Numbered from the stretch's first letter, positions 1 to 8,397 are shown. The stretch: DNA of 32,860 nt from Paraburkholderia silviterrae (GCF_004353915.1 NZ_SMRP01000001.1:246563-279422), one strand, 5' to 3'. Notes: generated by a model from the letters alone, not told the origin. Numbers and translations are program-made.

Positions 1-1149
<1,149 letters not shown>

Positions 1150-1253
1150 GTCTTGTCCTTGCATTGAATTGCCTTCACCTCGCAAGAGAGGGAAGGCACG
1201 GTGTCGCTCGTCGCCCGATTTTCCAGGCCGGCTTCACTGCGACCACCTGACGC

Positions 1254-1259
1254 ATTCTA
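1254..1259 (-). promoter_or_regulatory. Possible -10 element of gltA
   Basis: On the minus strand this reads TAGAAT, 105 nt upstream of the gltA start. No good -35 hexamer lies 16-18 nt further upstream, so this is a weak call. It would give a 5' leader of about 100 nt. Confidence 0.3.
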
Positions 1260-1340
1260 CGGCGCGACGCAGCATCGATTGATAGCGAACCCGGCAACAA
1301 TGCCTCCTCCAGCCAGCAACATTGAATGCTTGCGGCTCCC

Positions 1341-1368
1341 TTAACACCGATTTCTGCAACAATATTTT
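1341..1368 (+). promoter_or_regulatory. Sigma70-like promoter before a terminator (candidate sRNA promoter)
   Basis: TTAACA at 1341-1346 and TATTTT at 1363-1368 are separated by 16 nt. Transcription would start near 1375 and run into the intrinsic terminator at 1458-1483. A second -35-like TTGACA at 1413-1418 has no convincing -10 partner. Confidence 0.35.
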
Positions 1369-1374
1369 GTCAGT

Positions 1375-1483
1375 GCAGTGCAACATGGATCAGTCCTGCT
1401 CTGACATACTGCTTGACATGCAACGACTTCCCCTGTCTTGCTTTCAATGCCATATTGGCCCGCCTCCCTTGGCGGGCTTTTTT
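1375..1483 (+). ncRNA. Candidate small RNA or attenuated leader
   Basis: Between gltA (start 1149) and the next gene (start 1527) lies a 377-bp stretch with no convincing coding sequence. It holds a promoter-like pair (1341-1368) and a strong rho-independent terminator (1458-1483) on the plus strand, although no plus-strand gene ends there. A transcript of about 110 nt is the simplest explanation. Its 3' hairpin exposes a pyrimidine loop (TCCCTT) and a C-rich single-stranded stretch near 1427-1433 that could pair with purine-rich ribosome binding sites. Alternatively this is a transcription attenuator for the gene at 1527. The 5' end is inferred. Confidence 0.35.
1458..1483 (+). terminator. 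Intrinsic terminator upstream of the 1527 gene
   Basis: Perfect 7-bp stem GCCCGCC (1458-1464) with GGCGGGC (1471-1477), 6-nt loop TCCCTT, then six T (1478-1483). It is a textbook rho-independent terminator on the plus strand, 43 nt before the next start codon. Confidence 0.85.
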
Positions 1484-1526
1484 CTCACGCCACACGCGCT
1501 GTACGCAAAACGTAAGGAATGAACAG

Positions 1527-1928
1527 ATGAACATCTCGATCGACACCCTGTTCGCAGAAGACGAACTTGCAGAGGACGCCATCGTCACCGCGCTCAATCA
1601 CCAGGACATCGTGGTTGCGCTCTCCGCAGCACTTGCGTCCGAGCGCGTGGCGGTCCTGCATATGCTCTACCCGCGCACCGACGCGCGCACGCACCGCAGC
1701 CTCGACGCCCTCGTCGACGCCCTGCACGGCCACGGCCTGCACCAGGTCGCGCGCCTCGTCTCGCAGGAAGCGCACTACCTCGTGTTCAAGGATCCGGTGA
1801 AGGCATGGAAGGCCTTCCACGAGATCCGCAACGACTCGCTCGCCATCGGCGTGCATCTCTACTACGCGGGCCTCGTGGGCGAAGCCGCCGAGCACAAGCT
1901 CGACGCCCACGCACACGGCCGCGAGTAA
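1527..1928 (+). CDS. Conserved-looking protein of unknown function, His-rich
   Basis: 133 residues, soluble, no signal peptide or membrane segment. I do not recognise a family. The chain is largely helical in appearance, with an acidic N-terminus (MNISIDTLFAEDELAED) and histidines spread through the rest, including several in the last 25 residues (HKLDAHAHGRE). The ATG at 1527 is supported by AAGGAA about 7 nt upstream. Longer in-frame extensions would run back through the terminator at 1458-1483 and are rejected. Third-position GC is high, as in neighbouring genes. It is divergent from gltA, and its mRNA could be under attenuation. The gene looks real; its function is unknown. Confidence 0.8.
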   Translation: MNISIDTLFAEDELAEDAIVTALNHQDIVVALSAALASERVAVLHMLYPRTDARTHRSLDALVDALHGHGLHQVARLVSQEAHYLVFKDPVKAWKAFHEIRNDSLAIGVHLYYAGLVGEAAEHKLDAHAHGRE

Positions 1929-1969
1929 GCCAAACCGGTTCGGACTGCGATATTTCCGGATTCCTGTGA

Positions 1970-1996
1970 AAGCGGCCACCCTGGGTGGCCGCTTTG
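1970..1996 (+). terminator. Bidirectional terminator between convergent genes
   Basis: AGCGGCCACC (1971-1980) pairs with GGTGGCCGCT (1984-1993) across a 3-nt loop, flanked by A on the left and TTT on the right. It lies between the plus-strand 1527 gene and the end of the minus-strand mreB-like gene and could serve both. The T-tracts are short. Confidence 0.7.
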
Positions 1997-2071
1997 CGTT
2001 GGTCCGCTATTCGGGCGGTTGCGGGCGCTTGCCAGCGCCCGCGCAACCCAGCGGCGCGCTCGAACCGCCGC

Positions 2072-3139
2072 TCAGTCGCAGGCGTCGAAGTCGGGCTGGC
2101 CGGCGGGCACGGCGCCCGCCGCTGCCGCGCCCGCGCCGCGCACGGCGCAGGTGAGCGGCGCGTCGGCCACGCGCACCGGCACGCCCAGCTCGGCGGCCAG
2201 GCACTGGTCGAGGCGGCCGAGCAGCGCGCCGCCGCCCGTGAGCACGACGCCGCTATCGGCGATATCGCTGGCAAGCTCGGGCGGCGCCTGCTCGAACACC
2301 TGGCGCACCACGCTGATCACCTGGCGCAGCGGCAAGGCGAGCGCATCGGCGATGTCCTCGCTCGTGATTTCGATGGTGCGCGGCAGGCCGTCCTCAAGGC
2401 TGCGACCGGTCGCGCGCAGGCGCTCGATGGGCTCGCCGCGCAGCGCGCTGCCGATGATCTTCTTGACGTGCTCGGCGGTCTGCTCGCCGAGGATCACGCC
2501 GTAGAGGCCGCGCACGTGCTCGATGATGGCGCGATCGAACTGGTCGCCGCCCACGCGCACCGAGCCGCTGACGGCCACGCCGCCCAGCGCGAGCACGCCT
2601 ACTTCGGTCGTGCCGCCGCCGATGTCGACGACCATCGAGCCCGTGGCCGAGGCGACCGGCAGCCCCGCGCCCAGCGCCGAAGCCAGTGATTCGCCGATCA
2701 GGTTCACGCTCGCCGCGCCGGCCGCGAACGCGGCATCGCGCAGCGCGCGCCGCTCCACGCGCGTGGCCGCCCCCGGCACGCACACGGTGAACGCCGAGCG
2801 GCGGCCGAAGCGGCGCTGCGGGCGCGCCATGGCGACGAAGCGGCGCATCATCTGCTCGGCGGCGGCAAAGTCGGCAATCACGCCGTGCACGAGCGGCTTC
2901 ACGGTTTCGAGGTTCTGCGGCGTGCGCCCGAGGAGCGCCTTGGCCTGCGCGCCCACGGCAGCGACGGCCGACGCGCCGCCATTGCCGGCACCCGCGCCGC
3001 GCTCGCGGCAGACCACCGAGGGCTGATCGAGCAGGATGCCCCCTTGCGCCGTATAGATCAGCGTATTGGCAGTGCCGGGATCGATCGCCATGTTCTGGCG
3101 AGACCCCATGTGCAGAAATTGGCGCGTGGCTCGGGCCAT
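2072..3139 (-). CDS. Solitary MreB-like actin-family protein (diverged paralog)
   Basis: 355 residues of MreB/Mbl type. Phosphate-1 motif AIDPGTANTLIY near the N-terminus, then LGRTP, GVIADF, phosphate-2 motif VVDIGGGTTEVGV, VRVGGDQFDRAI, CPPELASDI-type segment (here APPELASDI) and adenosine motif VVLTGGGALLGRLDQ. MreB forms membrane-associated filaments that direct rod-shape wall growth. Two changes stand out against canonical MreB: DLGTAN has become DPGTAN, and the LIEEPMAAAIG segment, which carries the catalytic glutamate, has become LIGESLASALG. No mreC, mreD, mrdA or mrdB is adjacent, so this is not the canonical shape operon. The start is uncertain: ATG at 3139 is chosen; ATGs at 3109 and 3196 are alternatives and none has a clear Shine-Dalgarno. 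Confidence 0.88.
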   Translation of the reverse strand: MARATRQFLHMGSRQNMAIDPGTANTLIYTAQGGILLDQPSVVCRERGAGAGNGGASAVAAVGAQAKALLGRTPQNLETVKPLVHGVIADFAAAEQMMRRFVAMARPQRRFGRRSAFTVCVPGAATRVERRALRDAAFAAGAASVNLIGESLASALGAGLPVASATGSMVVDIGGGTTEVGVLALGGVAVSGSVRVGGDQFDRAIIEHVRGLYGVILGEQTAEHVKKIIGSALRGEPIERLRATGRSLEDGLPRTIEITSEDIADALALPLRQVISVVRQVFEQAPPELASDIADSGVVLTGGGALLGRLDQCLAAELGVPVRVADAPLTCAVRGAGAAAAGAVPAGQPDFDACD

Positions 3140-3200
3140 GTTGTCGTTATTCGTCGTTGCGTGTGGAGGCGTGCCTGGCGGTGGACCGCCCGGCATTCGA

Positions 3201-3257
3201 GCCCGGTCGCAAACGTTTGTCCGACCGGGCGCCAGAGAGCCATTACGGCCCTCTGGC
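3201..3257. repeat. Two adjacent hairpin-forming inverted repeats
   Basis: First: GCCCGGTCG (3201-3209) with CGACCGGGC (3222-3230), enclosing AAACGTTT, itself a palindrome. Second: GCCAGAG (3231-3237) with CTCTGGC (3251-3257), extended inside by GCC/GGC after one mismatch, followed on the plus strand by TTTGTTT. They sit between the esterase gene and the mreB-like gene, both on the minus strand. Roles as terminator or operator are both possible. Confidence 0.6.
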
Positions 3258-3368
3258 TTTGTTTACGGCGAAAGCCGGGCGAGACTTTAGCCGCGCCAAA
3301 AAATAACCGGGCAGCTTAATCGGGAAGTGTGGAAAAAATAAGTCAGGCCGCGGCGGCGCGCGAACTCA

Positions 3369-4013
3369 CTACCCCAGCGCCCGCACCAGTGCGTCGCGCC
3401 CGAGCATCGCGCCTTGCGCGGTAATCGTGTGACCGACGCCCGGCAGCGCAAACGCCGCCACGGCAAAACCCGCGTCGCTGAACGCCGCGGCGGCGCGCTC
3501 GAGCTCCAGCACGGGAATCACCTCGTCGTCCTCGCCGTGCACGAGCGTGAGCGGCGTCAGGCTCTTCGCGACGACCGGCGTGACGAGGCGCCCGGCGTAA
3601 ACGACCACGGCCGCCGCGCCCTCGGGCTGCGTCGCCACGTGATAGAGCGACATGATCGAACCCTGCGAGAAACCGACCAGCGCGAGGCGGTCGAAACCGA
3701 GTCCCCAATGCGCGAGCTCGTCGGCGAGGCGCTTTTCCAGCACCGGCGCCGCCGCGGCCACGCGCGCCGCGCGGTTCGTCTCGCTCACGTCGCGCAGCGT
3801 GAACCACTGGCGCCCGCCGAAGCCGCCGTCGAACGGCTCGTTGCCGTCGAGCGAAGCGAAGGCGACGCCGGGCAGCGCGTCGCGCCAGGCGTCGGCGAGC
3901 GGCATCAGATCGCGCGCATTGCTCCCCACCCCGTGCAGCAGCACGACGAGCGCGCGCGCCGCGCCTTCGGCGGGCGCGAGGCGCCAACCGCCATCGAATT
4001 GTTTCCAGCTCAT
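3369..4013 (-). CDS. Alpha/beta hydrolase, phospholipase/carboxylesterase family
   Basis: 214 residues, the usual size for this cytosolic serine esterase family, which cleaves short-chain carboxylic or thioester substrates. The catalytic triad can be read: nucleophile Ser116 in GFSQGS, Asp163 in HGEDDEVIP, His195 in GVGHT. The oxyanion-side motif LLHGVGSNARDL lies near residues 26-36. I start at the ATG at 4013, with GAGGGG about 9 nt upstream. The open frame continues to 4403, but that extension is low-complexity and overlaps the divergent exporter. The gene is divergent from the exporter at 4355, and its substrate cannot be told from sequence. Confidence 0.9.
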   Translation of the reverse strand: MSWKQFDGGWRLAPAEGAARALVVLLHGVGSNARDLMPLADAWRDALPGVAFASLDGNEPFDGGFGGRQWFTLRDVSETNRAARVAAAAPVLEKRLADELAHWGLGFDRLALVGFSQGSIMSLYHVATQPEGAAAVVVYAGRLVTPVVAKSLTPLTLVHGEDDEVIPVLELERAAAAFSDAGFAVAAFALPGVGHTITAQGAMLGRDALVRALG

Positions 4014-4134
4014 TGTCTTGATCCCCTCTGGCCGTGTCTTTGACTTGCCGATCCACAAAACTCGCATCACCCGCATGCAGCGCTGCACGCCCGCCCGACG
4101 AGGCAGTGCGCCGTGGCCCGCATGACTGCCGCAA

Positions 4135-4164
4135 GCATACGCCGCCCTTGCGACAGGCGTATGC
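4135..4164. promoter_or_regulatory. Inverted repeat in divergent promoter region
   Basis: GCATACGCC (4135-4143) and GGCGTATGC (4156-4164) form perfect 9-bp arms around a 12-nt spacer. The 341-bp stretch 4014-4354 holds no gene. It must contain the promoters of the esterase and the exporter, so an operator is plausible. I see no clear sigma70 hexamer pair nearby. Confidence 0.4.
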
Positions 4165-4354
4165 ACGCCGGCAAAACGAAAGGAACGCGTGAGAACGCCT
4201 GCTGCCCGCGCGCCGCCGATGCCCCTCACGCGCCTGGGGATGCTTTCACGCCCGCCCATGCCGTTGCGAGATTGCAGGTATTCTTGGCGAAAATCCGGTC
4301 CGCCGCGCGGACCTTGCGCGTTGCCTGCAGCCCCCGAATTTGCGGAGAAGAAGC

Positions 4355-5935
4355 TTGAGCCAGCCCACCTCGCCATCCTCATCGTCTCCGCCACCCGCGC
4401 CACCGCCTCCGCTCGAAGGCGGCAAGCTGATCCTCGCGACCATCGCCGTCGCGCTCGCGACCTTCATGAACGTGCTGGACACGTCGATCGCCAACGTGGC
4501 CATCCCGACCATCTCGGGCGACCTCGGCGTTTCGGTCGATGAAGGCACGTGGGTCATCACCGTGTTCGCGGCCGCCAATGCGGTCTCCATCCCGCTCACG
4601 GGCTGGCTCACGCAGCGCTTCGGCCAGGTGCGCCTGTTCGTGGCGTCGATCCTCTCGTTCGTGCTGGCCTCGTGGCTGTGCGGCATCGCACCCAGCCTGC
4701 CGATCCTGCTGATCGCGCGCGTGCTGCAAGGCGCCGTGGCCGGCCCGCTGATCCCGCTCTCGCAAGCCATCCTGCTGGGCTCCTGGCCGCGCGACAAGTC
4801 CGCCACCGCGCTCGCCTTCTGGGCCATGACCACCACGGTCGGCCCGATCGCGGGCCCGGCGCTGGGCGGCTGGATCACCGACAGCTACAACTGGTCGTGG
4901 ATCTTCTACATCAACATCCCGGTGGGCCTGTTCGCGGCCTTCATCACCTGGAGCATCTACCGCCACCGCGAATCGCCCACGCGCAAGCCGCCCATCGACA
5001 TCGTGGGCCTCGGGTTGCTCGTCGCCTGGGTGGCCTCGCTGCAGATCATGCTCGACAAGGGCAAGGATCTCGACTGGTTCAATTCGTCCGTGATCGTCAC
5101 GCTCGGCGTGACCGCGCTCATCAGCTTCGCGTTCTTCCTCGTCTGGGAGCTAACCGAGGAGCATCCCATCGTGGACCTGCGGCTCTTTGCGCAGCGGAAT
5201 TTCCTCGGCGGCACGATCGCGATTTCGGTGGCCTATGCCGTGTTTTTCGGCAATCTCGTGTTGCTGCCGCAGTGGATGCAGGAGTACCTGAACTATCGCT
5301 CGGTGGACGCGGGTCTCGTCACTGCGCCGCTCGGCATCTTCGCCGTGATCCTCGCGCCGGTGGTGGGACGCATCCTGCCGCGCTCGGACGCGCGCGTCAT
5401 CGCCACGATCGCGTTCATCATGTTCGCGGGCGTGTTCTTCATGCGCTCGCAGTATGTGATCGAGATCGACACCTTCCACCTCGTGCTGCCCACGCTGCTG
5501 CAGGGCATCCCGATGGCGCTGTTCTTCGTGCCGCTCACCGCGATCATTCTCGCGGGCCAGCCGCCCGGCCGCATTCCGGCCGCCGCGGGGCTCTCGAATT
5601 TCGTGCGCGTGTTCTGCGGCGCCGTGGGCACGTCGATTTCGACCAACGCCTGGAACAACCGCACGATCCTCCATCACGCGCGCCTGACCGAGCAGGCTTC
5701 CATCTACAACCCGATCTTCCAGCAGTCGATCGGCCAGACCCAGCAGACGCTGAACCTGAGCGAGCCCTCGGCGCGCGCGCTGTTCGATTTCCAGCTCACG
5801 ACCCAGGCCGCGATGATGGGCCTGAACGATATCTTCTATATCTCGGCGATCATCTTCCTCGCGATCATTCCACTCATCTGGATCACGAAGTCGACGCGAG
5901 GTTCGAGCGGAGGCGGCGCGGCGGGCGCACATTGA
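4355..5935 (+). CDS. EmrB/QacA (DHA2) family multidrug MFS transporter
   Basis: 526 residues with about 14 hydrophobic segments, typical of the proton-driven DHA2 drug exporters of the inner membrane. Family motifs: LDTSIANVAIPTISGDL in the first helix, GWLTQRFGQVRLF (motif A), RVLQGAVAGPLIPLSQ, and the motif C stretch GPIAGPALGGWITDSYNWSWIFYINIPVG. The N-terminus is a Pro/Ser-rich cytoplasmic tail. I use the TTG at 4355, with GGAGAAG 4-7 nt upstream; TTG at 4340 is the other option and lacks a binding site. No EmrA-type membrane-fusion protein or outer-membrane channel adjoins, although EmrB proteins usually work with such partners. The stop codon lies inside a 9-bp tandem repeat. Confidence 0.93.
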   Translation: MSQPTSPSSSSPPPAPPPPLEGGKLILATIAVALATFMNVLDTSIANVAIPTISGDLGVSVDEGTWVITVFAAANAVSIPLTGWLTQRFGQVRLFVASILSFVLASWLCGIAPSLPILLIARVLQGAVAGPLIPLSQAILLGSWPRDKSATALAFWAMTTTVGPIAGPALGGWITDSYNWSWIFYINIPVGLFAAFITWSIYRHRESPTRKPPIDIVGLGLLVAWVASLQIMLDKGKDLDWFNSSVIVTLGVTALISFAFFLVWELTEEHPIVDLRLFAQRNFLGGTIAISVAYAVFFGNLVLLPQWMQEYLNYRSVDAGLVTAPLGIFAVILAPVVGRILPRSDARVIATIAFIMFAGVFFMRSQYVIEIDTFHLVLPTLLQGIPMALFFVPLTAIILAGQPPGRIPAAAGLSNFVRVFCGAVGTSISTNAWNNRTILHHARLTEQASIYNPIFQQSIGQTQQTLNLSEPSARALFDFQLTTQAAMMGLNDIFYISAIIFLAIIPLIWITKSTRGSSGGGAAGAH

Positions 5936-5994
5936 GTGCATTGAGCGCGGTGGGTGCGCGTGGTGCATTGAGCGCATCGAGTGCATCGCATCGG
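5932..5994 (+). repeat. Degenerate 9-bp tandem repeat overlapping the exporter stop codon
   Basis: Seven units of 9 bp: TTGAGTGCA, TTGAGCGCG, GTGGGTGCG, CGTGGTGCA, TTGAGCGCA, TCGAGTGCA, TCGCATCGG. The first unit contains the TGA stop of the exporter (5933-5935). Because the unit length is a multiple of three, unit gain or loss keeps the stop in frame. Confidence 0.75.
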
Positions 5995-6025
5995 GCTCGC
6001 CAATGCGCGCTGCTCGCGTGACGAA

Positions 6026-6045
6026 GCGGCAGCCCGCGCTGCCGC
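6026..6045. terminator. Hairpin between convergent genes
   Basis: GCGGCAGC (6026-6033) and GCTGCCGC (6038-6045) around a CCGC loop, between the ends of the plus-strand exporter and the minus-strand dehydrogenase. There is no T-tract on either strand, so intrinsic termination would be weak. Confidence 0.4.
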
Positions 6046-6060
6046 CACGCCTGTGCCGTG

Positions 6061-7401
6061 CTACGCGAAACGGTGCGGCAGATAAGGCTTGGGATCGGTG
6101 AAAGGCGTCTCGCCCATGATCTGCTCCGCGACGAGCCGCCCGGTCACCGGGCCCAGCGTGAGGCCGTGGTGGTTGTGGCCGAAGGCGAACCACAGCCCCG
6201 CATGACGCGGCGCGGGCCCGAGCACCGGACGCATGTCCGGCGTGCACGGGCGCATGCCCATCCACGGCGTTTCGTCGAGCCGCTTGCCGAGCCCGAACAC
6301 GGGCCGCGCCGCGCGCTCGGCCGCATCGAGCTGCGCGTAATTGGGCGGCCGCTCGCGCGTGGCCAGCTCCACGCCGGTGGTCAGCCGCAGGCCGCGGCTC
6401 ATCGGCGCGACCACGTAGCCGCCCTCGATATCCACCACGGGACGCGTGAGCGGCGCGCTCGCCTCGCTCGCGTAATGCATGTGATAGCCGCGTTTGGCCA
6501 TCAGCGGCACGTGGTAGCCGAGCGGCCCGGTCACGAGATCCGACCACGGCCCGAGCGCGACGACGGCAAGCTCCGCAGTCAGCGGCCCATCCTCGGTGCG
6601 CACCTGCCAGCCGCTGCCCTCCTGGCGCAAGGTGAGCGCATCGCCCTTCGCGAACCTGCCGCCTTCGCACAGGAACAACTGCGCGTAGCCCTTCACTAGC
6701 GCGCCGGGATCCGCCACGCTGGCCGGATCGGCCCAGTGAATCGCACCCGCATAGCCCTCCGAGAGCGACGCCTCCGCCGCGCGCAGACCCGCCGCATCGA
6801 GGACATTCACGCGCAGGCCATGCTGCCCGGCCACGCGCAGCGCCTCTGCGCGCTCGCGCTCGAATTCCGCCGGCGAACGGTACGCCTCCAGCCAGCCGAC
6901 CGGACGCACGAGCGCGCGCAAATCCGTACGTGTTTCCGTGTAGGCGTCTGTGCGCGCGTCCGTGAATGCGTCCGTGCGTGTTTCCGTGTACGCGCCAGTG
7001 CGTGCGTCCGTGTATGCGGCCGAACGTGCGAGCAGCGCCTCGTGCTCGGCGACGCAGCGCCCGATGAGCGGCAGCATGTCGTGCGCCGCGCCCGCCAGCC
7101 GCGCCGGCGCCGACTCGCGCCAGAACAACGCGAGCCAGCGCGCGTAGGCGGGCAGCGAGCGCAGGTCGTAGCGCAGCATCGTCGAGTCGTTGCGCATGAG
7201 CCGCAGCAGCGTGCGCCAGTCGCGCGGGAAGCCATACGGCACCACCGACGACGCCTCGATCAGCCCCGCATTGCCAAAGCTCGTTTCCTCGCCCGGCGCG
7301 CGCCGGTCGACGAGCGTGACGCGCACGCCGCGCGCCTGCAGATGCAGCGCGACGCTCACGCCTACGATGCCCGCGCCGAGGACGATCGCGTCCTTGCTCA
7401 T
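6061..7401 (-). CDS. DadA-like FAD-dependent D-amino-acid dehydrogenase
   Basis: 446 residues. The N-terminal dinucleotide fold has the FAD motif VLGAGIVGVSVALHL (from residue 7), then ETSFGNAGLIE, which is characteristic of DadA-type enzymes. The C-terminal half carries the conserved PVVDIEGGYVVAPMSRGLRLTTGVELA and GLWFAFGHNHHGLTLGPVTGRLVAE segments. The family oxidises D-amino acids to imino acids and hands electrons to the respiratory chain. The ATG at 7401 has AGAGGA about 6 nt upstream. It is 41 bp downstream of a periplasmic amino-acid-binding protein on the same strand, with a reductase and regulator divergent, as in a D-to-L conversion module. Residues 129-160 are four tandem 8-residue repeats absent from ordinary DadA and probably a surface insertion. 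The substrate is inferred from context only. Confidence 0.85.
   Translation of the reverse strand: MSKDAIVLGAGIVGVSVALHLQARGVRVTLVDRRAPGEETSFGNAGLIEASSVVPYGFPRDWRTLLRLMRNDSTMLRYDLRSLPAYARWLALFWRESAPARLAGAAHDMLPLIGRCVAEHEALLARSAAYTDARTGAYTETRTDAFTDARTDAYTETRTDLRALVRPVGWLEAYRSPAEFERERAEALRVAGQHGLRVNVLDAAGLRAAEASLSEGYAGAIHWADPASVADPGALVKGYAQLFLCEGGRFAKGDALTLRQEGSGWQVRTEDGPLTAELAVVALGPWSDLVTGPLGYHVPLMAKRGYHMHYASEASAPLTRPVVDIEGGYVVAPMSRGLRLTTGVELATRERPPNYAQLDAAERAARPVFGLGKRLDETPWMGMRPCTPDMRPVLGPAPRHAGLWFAFGHNHHGLTLGPVTGRLVAEQIMGETPFTDPKPYLPHRFA
6922..7017 (-). repeat. 24-bp coding minisatellite, four in-frame copies
   Basis: Four 24-bp units encode AYTDARTG, AYTETRTD, AFTDARTD and AYTETRTD (residues 129-160 of the dehydrogenase). 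Units two and four encode identical peptides with slightly different codons. The alternation DART/TETR suggests an older 48-bp duplication of a 24-bp unit. Confidence 0.9.
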
Positions 7402-7441
7402 GCCATTCCTCTGGAGTCCATAAGTGCGCCCCCGCTGCGCA

Positions 7442-8260
7442 TCACTTCGCGACGATGTCGCGACCGAAATACTTCATCGAAAGCTTCGTGAGCGTGCCGT
7501 CCTGGCGCAGCGAGTCGAGCGCCGCGTCCACCTTGGCCTTGAGCGCCGCGTCGTTCTTGCGCATGCCGAAGCCCGTGCCCTCGCCGAGCGTGGCGGGATC
7601 CTTGAGCGGCGCGCCCGCGAAATCGAAGTCCTTGCCTTGCGGCTTCGAAAGGAAGCCGTCGGTGGCAGTCTGCACTTCCTGGACCGCGCCGTCCAGACGG
7701 CCCGCGGCGAGGTCCGCGAAAATCTGGTCCTGGTTCTCGTACGTGACGATCGACACGCCCTGCGTCGCCCAGTGCTTGCGCACGTAATCTTCCTGCGTCG
7801 ATCCTTGCAGCACGCCGATCTGCTTGCCCTTGAGGCTCGCCGGAGTAGGCTGCAGCCCCGAGCCGCGCCTGGCGACCATCTGGATCGGCATCACGTAGAC
7901 AGCCGGCGTGAAATCGATCTGCTGGCGGCGCTTGTCGGTGATGTTCATCGCCGAGTTGATGACGTCGAACTTGCGCGCCTCGAGCGCCGCGATCAGGCCG
8001 TCGAAACTGTTCTCCACCCACACGCACTTCATCTGCATGCGCTGGCAAACCGCATTGCCGATGTCGATGTCGAAGCCCTGCAACTGGCCCGAGGGCGTCT
8101 TGCTCTCGAACGGCGGGTAGGACGCCTCCACGCCGAAACGCAGCGTCTGCGTGCCCTGCGCGTGCGCCGCGCCCGCCGTCATGCCGAGTCCCGCGCCAAG
8201 CAAGCCGGCCAGGCCCGCAAGGCGGACCGCTCGCGCGTAGCGAATCATCTTTCTGTTCAT
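7442..8260 (-). CDS. Periplasmic amino-acid-binding protein of an ABC transporter
   Basis: 272 residues of the bacterial extracellular solute-binding family 3 (HisJ/ArgT/LAO type). Residues 1 to about 34 form a Sec signal peptide (basic start, LAGLAGLLGAGLG core, cleavage after AHA). The mature protein opens with LRFGVEASYPPFE, then GFDIDIGNAVCQRM, WDGLIPAL-type segment (here FDGLIAALEARKFDVI), MNITDKRRQQIDFT and GFGMRKND, all usual for basic or polar amino-acid binders. ATG at 8260 has GGTGA about 6 nt upstream. No permease or ATPase gene is present in the window, so the protein must use a transporter encoded elsewhere or act as a sensor. The position next to the FAD dehydrogenase suggests that it captures that enzyme's substrate. 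Confidence 0.92.
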   Translation of the reverse strand: MNRKMIRYARAVRLAGLAGLLGAGLGMTAGAAHAQGTQTLRFGVEASYPPFESKTPSGQLQGFDIDIGNAVCQRMQMKCVWVENSFDGLIAALEARKFDVINSAMNITDKRRQQIDFTPAVYVMPIQMVARRGSGLQPTPASLKGKQIGVLQGSTQEDYVRKHWATQGVSIVTYENQDQIFADLAAGRLDGAVQEVQTATDGFLSKPQGKDFDFAGAPLKDPATLGEGTGFGMRKNDAALKAKVDAALDSLRQDGTLTKLSMKYFGRDIVAK

Positions 8261-8310
8261 CGTCGTCACCAATGTCTTTAATGAGTGTGCCCCCAAACCT
8301 GTCGCTTCGC

Positions 8311-8397
8311 GCCAGGCCCCCCGAGGGGGTCAAGAAAACTTGGGGCGGCCCGGCGTTTTCTTGGAGGTCGGGCGGCGCCCTTCGCGAGAGTCTCGCG
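8311..8397. repeat. Hairpin-rich intergenic repeat of Burkholderia type
   Basis: Three hairpins in a row: CCCCC/GGGGG (8318-8329), CAAGAAAAC (8331-8339) with GTTTTCTTG (8355-8363), and CGCGAGA (8383-8389) with TCTCGCG (8391-8397). From memory, near-identical stretches recur between genes in Burkholderia and Paraburkholderia genomes. It lies between the binding-protein gene and its divergent neighbour. Confidence 0.6.

Noticed and set aside
1413..1441. TTGACA-based promoter just upstream of the terminator at 1458
   Set aside because: No acceptable -10 at 16-18 nt, and the transcript would end within a few bases of its start.
1322..1522. Plus-strand frame of 66 residues before the 1527 gene
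   Set aside because: No ribosome binding site, and it runs through the intrinsic terminator; better explained as non-coding RNA.
3369..4403. Longer version of the esterase gene starting at 4403
   Set aside because: The extra 130 residues are low-complexity, lack family similarity and overlap the divergent exporter; the start at 4013 has a ribosome binding site.
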